NCBI GenBank assembly: GCA_028066695.1
Contig: JALCBG010000018.1
Location: forward strand, 1-41,281
DNA length: 41,281 nt
Source of the DNA: Gammaproteobacteria bacterium
GTDB lineage: Bacteria > Pseudomonadota > Gammaproteobacteria > Arenicellales > Poriferihabitantaceae
Reading direction: 5' to 3'
Shown: piece by piece, positions 34,773 to 41,281 of the stretch
How the letters are laid out: every line of letters begins with the position of its first letter
Position numbering within the stretch: the first letter of the stretch is position 1
The notes under the pieces: generated by a model
The model's input: the letters and a program-made list of their open reading frames with translations, nothing else
Database searches by the model: none
What the model was told of the DNA's origin: nothing
Made by a program: the position numbers and the translations under genes

Positions 34773-35465
34773 ATGAACCAACCGAATGCCACCATCGGCG
34801 CGGACATGCTCCCGCGCGAGGCGGAGATGCTGCGCGACGGTTTTCGGCGCGCGCCGTTCAAGTCGCGGCTGATCGCGCGCCACCGCAACGCCATCAGCCC
34901 GCTCGCGCCGCTGCTCGCCGAGTTGCCGCCGGGCGGGGATTGCGAGTTGCTGGATGTCGGCTGCGGCAGCGGGCTGCTGCTGCTGTGCGCGGCGATGCGC
35001 GGGCGCATTTCCCGCGGACACGGCGTCGACAGCAACGCGCGCGCCATCGCCGAGGCCGAACAAGCGGCCGGGCGCATCGCCGCGGCCGCGACTCTGCCGC
35101 CGCTGTCGTTCGGCGTGTGCGCGAATTTTGACGAGTGGCCCGACCGGGAATTTGACGCGGTCTCATTGGTGGATGTGATGCACCATGTTCCGCCGGCGTT
35201 GCAGATTGCATTGCTGGACGCGGCCGGGCGGCGCGTGCGCGCGGGCGGGCGCATCATCTACAAAGACATGTGCATCCGCCCGCGCTGGCGCTCCCTCGCA
35301 AACCGCGCGCATGATTTGCTGCTGTCGCGGCAGTGGATTCACTACCTGCCGCTCGCGCGCGTCATGGAATGGGGCGCGCGCAACGGCTATGCGGTCGCGC
35401 GCAGCGAAACCTATTCGCGGCTGTGGTACGGGCACGAACTGCTGGTGCTGGACAAACCAAAATGA
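34773..35465 (+). CDS. class I SAM-dependent methyltransferase
   Basis: The 230-residue protein has motif I in ELLDVGCGSGLLLLCAAMRG, the acidic residue after strand 2 in GHGVDSNARAIAEAE, and the motif IV region FDAVSLVDVMHHVPPALQIA. This is a standard Rossmann-fold methyltransferase. It starts 19 bases after the UbiA-like gene and overlaps the next methyltransferase by 4 bases, so it belongs to the glycosylation cluster and may methylate a glycan or lipid intermediate. The acceptor is unknown. Confidence 0.82.
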   Translation: MNQPNATIGADMLPREAEMLRDGFRRAPFKSRLIARHRNAISPLAPLLAELPPGGDCELLDVGCGSGLLLLCAAMRGRISRGHGVDSNARAIAEAEQAAGRIAAAATLPPLSFGVCANFDEWPDREFDAVSLVDVMHHVPPALQIALLDAAGRRVRAGGRIIYKDMCIRPRWRSLANRAHDLLLSRQWIHYLPLARVMEWGARNGYAVARSETYSRLWYGHELLVLDKPK

Positions 35466-36289
35466 GCGAGCAGGAGGAAATGCGGCGGCGCTACCGGGAT
35501 TTTCCGGACCGCGACAAATGGGTCAACGAAGCTTTCTTCGGCCTGAGCCAGGTCGCGCCGTTGCTGGAGAAAATCGCCGGGGGCGGGCGCGTGCTGGAAG
35601 TCGGCAGCGGAACCGGCATTTTGCTGAACATCATTTCGCGCCGCTATCCGCAACTTCGCATTGAGGGAATAGAGCCGGTCGGCGAGGGCTTCCAAATCGT
35701 GGACGCCTACCACCGCGCGCTGCCGCCGTCGCTGAAACTGCACAAGTGCGGGTATGAGGATTTTTGCGCCGAAGACGGGCGGCGCTACCAGTTGATTTTT
35801 GCGGTCAATGTCTTTGAGCACCTGCATGACTGGCGGCACTTTTTGCGCTTCGCGCATGCGCGCCTGGCCGACGACGGCCGCTGCGTGCTGCTTTTTCCGA
35901 ACTACACCTTTCCCTATGAGCCGCATTTCAGTCTGCCGATATTCTTCGGCAAGGCGCTCACCCACCGGCTGTTTCGCCGCGCCATAGAGCGCTACGAGCG
36001 AGCGCACGGCTGCGCCGGCTACTGGAACAGCCTGAACTTCGTTACTTACATGCAGGTGAAAAAAGCCTGCGCGCGCATCGGTCTCGCGCATGAATTTGAC
36101 ACGAAAATCCTGCGCGAGATGCTCGGGCGAATGGCCACCGACGCGGCCTACCGCGAGCGGCAAAAGCGCCTGAGCGTCATCGCCGCCGTGGTCAAGGCGC
36201 TGTATCTCGACCTGCCTTTTAATTGGGGCGTGCTGCGCAACTTCACGCCTTACCTCAAACTGGAACTGCGCCGCGCGGAGCCCGCATAG
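35462..36289 (+). CDS. class I SAM-dependent methyltransferase, second copy
   Basis: The 275-residue protein starts MSEQEEMRRRYRDFPDRDKW, has motif I VLEVGSGTGILLNIISRRYP and the motif IV region FAVNVFEHLHDWRHFL, with the usual later PNYTFPYEPHF. It is unlike the previous methyltransferase outside the core motifs, so the two probably act on different acceptors. Start is the ATG at 35462, which overlaps the preceding stop as ATGA; a longer frame upstream is antisense-like and lacks similarity. The C-terminal region is long and helical. Confidence 0.82.
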   Translation: MSEQEEMRRRYRDFPDRDKWVNEAFFGLSQVAPLLEKIAGGGRVLEVGSGTGILLNIISRRYPQLRIEGIEPVGEGFQIVDAYHRALPPSLKLHKCGYEDFCAEDGRRYQLIFAVNVFEHLHDWRHFLRFAHARLADDGRCVLLFPNYTFPYEPHFSLPIFFGKALTHRLFRRAIERYERAHGCAGYWNSLNFVTYMQVKKACARIGLAHEFDTKILREMLGRMATDAAYRERQKRLSVIAAVVKALYLDLPFNWGVLRNFTPYLKLELRRAEPA

Positions 36290-36313
36290 GCGCCGGCGAA
36301 AAACAGACGACAA

Positions 36314-37678
36314 ATGGGAAGAAGCAACCGCGCAAAACAGCGCCGCCGCGAACGCCGCTTCGCCGAGAGGGCGGGGGGCCGCGCCGCGCGCGCGCCGCAA
36401 GCGGGTCTTCATGACATGGCAGGCCGCCTGCGCGGCATGCTGTGGCGGCCGAGTTACGGTGAGGCGCGCGCGGTCATTTTCGCGCTGGCGGTCAAGAGCG
36501 TGTTCACGCTGGCGATGCTGGCGTTCGGCCACAACCACGCCGACATCATCGCGGCGTTTGATTTGCAGTCGTGGTTCCCCGGCGAGCCCAACAACTGGAA
36601 CCGGTGGTACACCCGCGGCGCGCCGGTTTGGTATGCGCCGCTCGCGCATTGGGACGGCCAGCACTACCTGCTGCTGGCCGACTGGGGCTACAACATCCAA
36701 TACGACAACACCGGCGGCAAGCAGTTCTACCCGCTCTACCCGCTGGCGATTCGCGCGTTTAGTCTGGTGTTTTCGCCGGCGGTGTCGGCGCTGCTGCTGA
36801 ACTATCTTTTTGTCGGCGGTTTTTGCGCGTTCCTCTACCGCACCGGCGCGCATTTCGGTTGCCGCTGGCCGGCGCTGTCGGTGGTCATGGTGATGGCGTT
36901 TCCGACCGCGTTTTTCACTTCGGCGTTTTACAGCGAGCCGCTGTTTTTGTTTTTGCTCGGCGGTTTCTTCCACCACTTTTTCTGCACCCAAAACCGCCGC
37001 GCGTATTTGCTCTTCTTCGCGCTGCTGCCGCTGTCGCGCGGCTCTGCGGCGTTCGTGTTTGGCGGGCTGGCGCTGTGCGCGCTGTTGGAATTCGCGCGAT
37101 TTTTCGCCGCGCGCCGCGCCGCGCATGCGGCGGAAGAGCCGGCCGCTGCGCCGCAAATGTTTGCGTGGCGGCCTTACGCCGAATGCGCCGTCGTTTTCGT
37201 TCTCGGCGCGGTCGCGTATCTCGCGTTCTTTCAAATCGTGGTCGGCGACGCTTTCGTCGGCATCAAAGCGCAGGCGCGCGCCAACACCGGCAACAGCATC
37301 GCCAATATATTCAACCCGGCGCATTTCTGGGACATCCTGACCGCCAAGTCCATGGATGCGAAATGGTTCAGCATCTATCACGCGCGCTCCTACTACTGGA
37401 TAATGTGGATCACGCTGGCGGCCTGCGCGGCGTTCGCGGCGCTTCGCGAGTGGAAGTTGCTGTGCTTTTATTTTTCGCTGGTCTACTGCCACGCGGCGAT
37501 GGGCGACCTCGCCGGCCACACGCGCTACATGCTGGCGGCGATGCCGTTCCTCGCGCTGGCGCTGGCGAAACACGCGCGCCGCCGCCAACACGCCGCGATG
37601 ATTTATGCGCTGTGCGCGGCGATGTTCGCGCTGCAGTTGTATCTGGCCGCGCGCTACGCCATGAATCTGTGGGTATGA
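36314..37678 (+). CDS. PIG-V-like GT-C mannosyltransferase, copy 1
   Basis: This 454-residue polytopic protein has the PIG-V/GT76-type loop motif HWDGQHYLLLADWGYN (WDGQHY at 113-118) followed by QFYPLYPLAIR (138-143) and a later FYSEPLFLFLLGG. GT-C enzymes use polyprenyl-phosphate sugars on the outer face of the membrane. About ten hydrophobic helices are visible. The N-terminus is very basic (GRSNRAKQRRRERRFAER), predicted cytoplasmic. It starts 24 bases after the methyltransferase. A hairpin with a T-run follows before copy 2. Mannose as the sugar is inferred from the eukaryotic family only. Confidence 0.75.
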   Translation: MGRSNRAKQRRRERRFAERAGGRAARAPQAGLHDMAGRLRGMLWRPSYGEARAVIFALAVKSVFTLAMLAFGHNHADIIAAFDLQSWFPGEPNNWNRWYTRGAPVWYAPLAHWDGQHYLLLADWGYNIQYDNTGGKQFYPLYPLAIRAFSLVFSPAVSALLLNYLFVGGFCAFLYRTGAHFGCRWPALSVVMVMAFPTAFFTSAFYSEPLFLFLLGGFFHHFFCTQNRRAYLLFFALLPLSRGSAAFVFGGLALCALLEFARFFAARRAAHAAEEPAAAPQMFAWRPYAECAVVFVLGAVAYLAFFQIVVGDAFVGIKAQARANTGNSIANIFNPAHFWDILTAKSMDAKWFSIYHARSYYWIMWITLAACAAFAALREWKLLCFYFSLVYCHAAMGDLAGHTRYMLAAMPFLALALAKHARRRQHAAMIYALCAAMFALQLYLAARYAMNLWV

Positions 37679-37689
37679 TGCGCCGAACG

Positions 37690-37712
37690 GCGGCGCGCGC
37701 CGCGATTTTTTT
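37690..37712 (+). terminator. possible intrinsic terminator between the two PIG-V-like genes
   Basis: GCGGC, a 4-base GCGC loop and GCCGC are followed by GA and seven T residues. The stem is short but GC-only. If active it would lower transcription of the downstream glycosyltransferases relative to copy 1. Confidence 0.45.
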
Positions 37713-37736
37713 CGCACTGAACCGGATTAATTAGCC

Positions 37737-39134
37737 ATGGCAAAGAGCCGCAAAGAGCTTCGCAGACTGCGCCGCCGCGCCGCGCGTTCGGAAAAACGCG
37801 GCGACGCGCCGGCCGCCGCCCCCTCCGCCGTCATGCCGCGCGCCGATGCGGACGCCGGCGACGCGGGCGCGGCCGCGCGCGCGCGGCGCTGGCGGCTTTC
37901 CCGCGAAGAGACGCGCGTCGTGGTTTTCGCGGTCGCGGTCAAAGTCATGCTCGGGCTGGCGATGCTGCTGTTCAGTTGGAACTACACCGCGCTCGCCGAG
38001 GTCTTTAATTTGAACGCGTATTTCCCGGCCGCGCACAACGCCAAGGAACTCCACGCCTCGCTCCTCTGGTACACCAAGGATCAATCGGCGTGGTATTTGC
38101 CGCTCGCCTACTGGGACGGGCAGCACTATTTGCTGCTGTCCGAATACGGCTACAACCACGGCTACGACCGCACCAGCGGCCAGCAGTTTTACCCGCTCTA
38201 TCCGCTTTTGATTCGCGCGGTCAGCGTGGTCCTGCCGACTCCGGCGGCGGCGCTGTTATTGAATTATTTTTTCACGGCCGGGCTCGCGCTGTTCCTGTTT
38301 CGCATGGCGCTGCAATACGGCGGCGGCCGGCCCTGGGTTGCGGTGCTGGTTGCGCTCGCCTTTCCGACCGCGTTTTATGCCACCACGGTCCACACCGAGC
38401 CGCTGTTTATATTTTTGCTGGCGGGTTTTCTGTGGCACTTTTGCCACACCGGCCGGCGCGTCTATCTGCTGTATTTCGGGCTGCTTCCGCTGGCGCGCGG
38501 CAGCGCGGCATTCGTGCTTCCCGGGCTGATATTGTGCGCGCTGCTGATGCAGGCGCGCCTCCGCGGACTGCGCTTTGCCGCGTCCGCGGCGCCGCCCGCG
38601 GCCGGCGCGGACTGGCGCCCGTATGCGCATTGCCTCGCCGCGTTTGCGGCCGGCGTCGCCGTGTATTTGACTTTCTTTTACTTCGTGACCGGAAGCCCTG
38701 TTTCCGGCATCACCGCGCAGGAGCGCTACGGCACCCCGCACAGAATCTCCAACCTGTTCAATTTTCCGCATGTCTGGAAACTGCTGAGCGGCGCCTACAT
38801 CACCGAGTTGTGGTCCAAAGTCTCGTATTTCACCAAGTTCAGCCAACTGTCCATCTGGCTGATGCTGGCCGCGGCCGTGCTTTTGATGCGCACGCGCCAG
38901 TGGGCGCTGCTGTGTTTTTATGTTCCGCTGTATTACGGCCACGCGTTTTCGGGCCTGTTCATCAGTTTCATCCGGTTCGCGCTGATTCTCTCGCCGTTTC
39001 TTGCGCTGGCCGCGGTCAAACTGGTGCGCACCCGCCGGCACGCCGCGGTGTTGTATGCGTTGTGCGCGATTTCTTTCGCGGTGCAGTTGTATCTGGCGGC
39101 GAGTTACAGTTTGTATATCTGGGTGGACGGCTGA
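37737..39134 (+). CDS. PIG-V-like GT-C mannosyltransferase, copy 2
   Basis: The 465-residue protein is a clear paralog of the preceding gene: YWDGQHYLLLSEYGYN (WDGQHY at 126-131), QQFYPLYPLLIRAVS, ATTVHTEPLFIFLLAGF and PLARGSAAFVLPGL align with copy 1. It has the same basic N-terminal tail (AKSRKELRRLRRRAARSEKR), then an Ala/Asp-rich linker before the first helix. Tandem duplication followed by divergence is the simplest origin. The stop overlaps the next start by one base (TGATG). Confidence 0.75.
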   Translation: MAKSRKELRRLRRRAARSEKRGDAPAAAPSAVMPRADADAGDAGAAARARRWRLSREETRVVVFAVAVKVMLGLAMLLFSWNYTALAEVFNLNAYFPAAHNAKELHASLLWYTKDQSAWYLPLAYWDGQHYLLLSEYGYNHGYDRTSGQQFYPLYPLLIRAVSVVLPTPAAALLLNYFFTAGLALFLFRMALQYGGGRPWVAVLVALAFPTAFYATTVHTEPLFIFLLAGFLWHFCHTGRRVYLLYFGLLPLARGSAAFVLPGLILCALLMQARLRGLRFAASAAPPAAGADWRPYAHCLAAFAAGVAVYLTFFYFVTGSPVSGITAQERYGTPHRISNLFNFPHVWKLLSGAYITELWSKVSYFTKFSQLSIWLMLAAAVLLMRTRQWALLCFYVPLYYGHAFSGLFISFIRFALILSPFLALAAVKLVRTRRHAAVLYALCAISFAVQLYLAASYSLYIWVDG

Positions 39135-40990
39135 TGGCAAGAAACCGCAAAGCGCGACGCCGCGCGAAACAGCGCGAACATCACGACCGCGGCGCCGCGG
39201 CGGTGAATGCGCCGCCGCCGTCCGACGACGGCGCGCGCGCCGATGCCGCGCATGTTCATGTTCATGTACATGTAAATGTGGAGTGGGCAGCGCGGACAAT
39301 GTGGGCGCTCCTCGCCGCGTTCGCGTATCTCGCCCTGGTCAATTTGGACTGGGCGCTGTTTTGGGACGACGAAGCGACCATGGCGTATCTCGCGCGCAAC
39401 TGGCTGGAACTGGGCGCGCCGCTGGTGGATGACGGGCGCAATGTCTATACCTTCGGCGGCAAGGCGGGCCGCGACATCGCCGCCGACGGCACTTTCGCCT
39501 ATCCGCCGCTGACCACCGCGCTGTATGCGCTGGCCTTCAAGTTTTTCGGCTACGGCGAAACGCCGGCGCGCGCGTTCGGCGCGCTTTTTTCCATCGCCGC
39601 GATGGCGCTGTTCGCGCAAATTTTGCGCGCGGAATTTCCGCGCCGCCCGTGGTTTTGCGCGGTTGCGTTCGCTTTCGCGTGCTTCGCGCCGATGACGCTC
39701 GGCTACGCCCGGTCGGCGACTTACAACACGCTGCTGCTGTTTTTTCACATGCTGCTGTTCTGGTCGTATTTGCAGTTCTGCGCGCGCCGCCACGCCGGCT
39801 GGGCCGCGCTCGCGCTCGCCGCCGCGCTCGCCGGATTTCACACGCAGTATCTGTCCAGCATGATGTTCGTTGCAACTTTGGCGGTGTTCCACCTGCTGTT
39901 TCGCCGCCGCGGTTTGGACCGCCGCGCCTGGATCGTGCTGGTTTGCGCCGGCGCGGCCTATGCGGCGCAGGTTCTGTGGTTTTATTTTGCCGAATACTCG
40001 GCCGAGGCCTACGGACAATTCCGCGTCACGCTCGATCAACTCCGCTTTCAGGCGGCCTCCTACCTGCGCATGCCCAACCAAAACGGCGCGCTGGTCTGGA
40101 CTTTGCTGCTGTGGTTTTTCGGGCGGCGCGCGTTCGCGGCGTGGCGCGCGCATGCCGAAGCGGGCGGCCGGCGCAGCATGCACAAAATGAAATGGCTGCC
40201 GGCGGACGGCGGCATGCGCATGCGCGATGACCGCGTGTTTCAATACATCGCCTTCGTCGCGCTCGGCACACTGATCGCCGCGGTGCTGTCGCTGCCGGTC
40301 AATCCGGCCGACCGTTACATCTCGTCGTTTGTGCCGTTCGGCGCGCCGCTGGCCGCGGCCGCGGTGTGCGCCGCGTGGCAACTGCGAAAAGTTGCCGGCG
40401 CCGCGCTCGCCGGGCTGCTATTGCTGACCAGCGTTCCCGCCTGGCCCTTTTTGAAAACCTATGAACACAGCCGGCACGCCGACGGCGCGACTTTGTTCAC
40501 CGGCAACCCCGGCTGGACGCTGCCGTATCTCGCAATTGAATACCACCGCGAATACCGCGACTCGCTGCGCGAGGCGCTGGAGTATTTGCGCGCGCAATCC
40601 AAGCAGGACGACCTGGTGTATTCCAATTATTTAAACCCCGGCTGGATGTTGTGGTATTTTTCCGACCGCTTGCTGGTTTGCTGCCGCCTGTCGCGCGATG
40701 TGCAAACGCCCGGGCTGAATGCGCGCGGGCGCGGCTATCTTTACACCGAGGATGTCAGCCGCGGCGCCGCCGATCCGGACTGGCTGCTGTTGTTCGCCCG
40801 CAACCGCCCACATTCAAAACTGCGCTTCCGCGACGGCGGGCCCGAATACATTCCGGCCGGCAACTTTCTCAATTGGCATTCCAATTCGCCGAAGCAGCGT
40901 CCGGAACCGACCTTTCACTACTCCTTCCCCAACCGCACCCTGCGCGGCGGCGCGACCGCGATCCGCTTTTACCGCCGCGCAGACGGCTGA
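39134..40990 (+). CDS. GT39/ArnT-like polytopic glycosyltransferase, copy 1
   Basis: The 618-residue protein has a basic tail (ARNRKARRRAKQREHH), a repetitive HVHVHVHVNV segment (residues 40-49), then a GT-C membrane domain whose first loop carries the acidic motif FWDDEATMAYLARNWLEL (Asp78, Asp79, Glu80) typical of PMT/ArnT-like enzymes. TFAYPPLTTALYALAFKFFG follows. The C-terminal third after about residue 440 is soluble and probably periplasmic. The acceptor is unknown. The start ATG at 39134 overlaps the previous stop; an open frame further upstream lies inside the PIG-V-like gene in another frame. Confidence 0.78.
   Translation: MARNRKARRRAKQREHHDRGAAAVNAPPPSDDGARADAAHVHVHVHVNVEWAARTMWALLAAFAYLALVNLDWALFWDDEATMAYLARNWLELGAPLVDDGRNVYTFGGKAGRDIAADGTFAYPPLTTALYALAFKFFGYGETPARAFGALFSIAAMALFAQILRAEFPRRPWFCAVAFAFACFAPMTLGYARSATYNTLLLFFHMLLFWSYLQFCARRHAGWAALALAAALAGFHTQYLSSMMFVATLAVFHLLFRRRGLDRRAWIVLVCAGAAYAAQVLWFYFAEYSAEAYGQFRVTLDQLRFQAASYLRMPNQNGALVWTLLLWFFGRRAFAAWRAHAEAGGRRSMHKMKWLPADGGMRMRDDRVFQYIAFVALGTLIAAVLSLPVNPADRYISSFVPFGAPLAAAAVCAAWQLRKVAGAALAGLLLLTSVPAWPFLKTYEHSRHADGATLFTGNPGWTLPYLAIEYHREYRDSLREALEYLRAQSKQDDLVYSNYLNPGWMLWYFSDRLLVCCRLSRDVQTPGLNARGRGYLYTEDVSRGAADPDWLLLFARNRPHSKLRFRDGGPEYIPAGNFLNWHSNSPKQRPEPTFHYSFPNRTLRGGATAIRFYRRADG
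39251..39280 (+). repeat. hexamer-like tandem repeat encoding His-Val
   Basis: Five consecutive 6-base units of the form CATGTT/CATGTA/AATGTG encode HVHVHVHVNV inside the glycosyltransferase. Codons CAT, GTT and GTA are unlike the GC-rich usage around. Copy-number change by whole units would keep the frame and alter length only. Confidence 0.75.
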
Positions 40991-40998
40991 GCCCGCAA

Positions 40999-41281
40999 AT
41001 GGCGAGACGCAAAGACCGCAAAAACCGCCGCCGCCGCGCGCCCGCGCCGCCGGCCGCGGCGCCCGCGTCCGTCGCCGCGCCCGCTGAGACCGCGGAGTCG
41101 CCGCCGCCGCCGGCATTTCCGCGCGCCGCGCTTGGCGCGATGGCCGCGGTCTTTGCGGTGTGCGCGTATTTGTCGCTGGTCAATCTGGACTGGGCGACGG
41201 TGTGGATTGACGAAGGAATCAGCGTGTATTTGGCGCGCAACTGGATGGAGTTGGGCGCGCCGCTCGCCGACGACGGGCGCA
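40999..41281 (+). CDS. GT39/ArnT-like glycosyltransferase, copy 2 (cut by window end)
   Basis: The first 94 codons are open to the end of the window. A basic tail (ARRKDRKNRRRRAPAPP) and an Ala/Pro-rich linker precede a first membrane helix. The sequence LVNLDWATVWIDEGISVYLA followed by RNWMELGAPLADDGR aligns closely with copy 1 (LVNLDWALFWDDEATMAYLA, then RNWLELGAPLVDDGR), so it is a tandem paralog. It has Asp-Glu where copy 1 has Asp-Asp-Glu. It starts 8 bases after copy 1 ends. The remainder lies beyond the window. Confidence 0.75.
   Translation, partial: MARRKDRKNRRRRAPAPPAAAPASVAAPAETAESPPPPAFPRAALGAMAAVFAVCAYLSLVNLDWATVWIDEGISVYLARNWMELGAPLADDGR

Noticed and set aside
38090-39133. The glycosyltransferase frame is open back to 38090, suggesting a much longer protein.
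   Set aside because: The upstream part overlaps PIG-V-like copy 2 in another frame and lacks hydrophobic helices; the basic tail at 39134 matches the tails of the neighbouring genes.
39251-39280. Short repeat array that might be CRISPR-like.
   Set aside because: The units are six bases, without spacers, and encode a His-Val run within a gene; no cas genes are in the window.

Overview
The window looks like a chromosomal segment of a GC-rich, aerobic gammaproteobacterium, probably from an uncultured or poorly described lineage. Three things support this: the rpmH-rnpA-yidD-yidC-mnmE-mnmG order, the run UPF0149 protein-pepP-ubiH-second ubiquinone hydroxylase-fur, and the presence of glutathione reductase, ubiquinone hydroxylases, Fur and SufS/SufE. 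The lineage is an inference from gene order and protein families. Core genes are very rich in G+C and CGCG; for example bases 11101-11160 contain 40 G/C out of 60.

Layout. 1-6000: ribosomal protein L34, RNase P protein, YidD, YidC, MnmE and MnmG, all on the plus strand and tightly packed. 6012-13815: glutathione reductase (minus), then an orphan ParA ATPase, a UPF0149 protein, PepP, two UbiH-type hydroxylases, Fur and a PfkB-family sugar kinase (plus). 13827-13902: tRNA-Thr(CGT) on the minus strand.

13994-21252: a block of visibly lower GC (bases 15361-15420 have 29 G/C out of 60) that carries a complete SspBCDE-type DNA phosphorothioation defence system in two convergent operons, sspD-sspE (plus) and sspB-sspC (minus). 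SspD, SspC and SspB are the expected modification proteins: an ATP-pyrophosphatase, an ATPase and a DUF4007 nickase. SspE is the expected restriction effector, with DUF262 and HNH domains. No cysteine desulfurase (SspA) is in the block. SufS and SufE lie about 4 kb away and could supply the sulfur.

21270-24908: a minus-strand run of a GIY-YIG protein, a FAS1-like/MaoC dehydratase, a short-chain dehydrogenase and a ThDP enzyme; the last three overlap or nearly touch and look like one pathway of unknown product. 25062-26713: sufS-sufE. 26710-33729: a mixed set comprising an EamA exporter, two tiny membrane proteins, a trypsin-like protease, a methylenetetrahydrofolate reductase, a FAD amine oxidoreductase, a DUF2237 protein, an NRDE/TANGO2 protein and a YcaQ-type glycosylase.

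33860-41281: a membrane glycosylation cluster with a UbiA/DPPR-synthase-like prenyltransferase, two methyltransferases, two tandem PIG-V-like GT-C glycosyltransferases and two tandem GT39-like glycosyltransferases. The last of these is cut by the window end. All four GT-C proteins begin with an unusual Arg/Lys-rich tail. A lipid-linked sugar pathway building a surface glycan is the most natural reading.

No CRISPR array, insertion sequence or rRNA was seen. No stretch over about 130 bases lacks a gene; the largest gaps are 13903-14028, 28081-28183 and 33730-33859.
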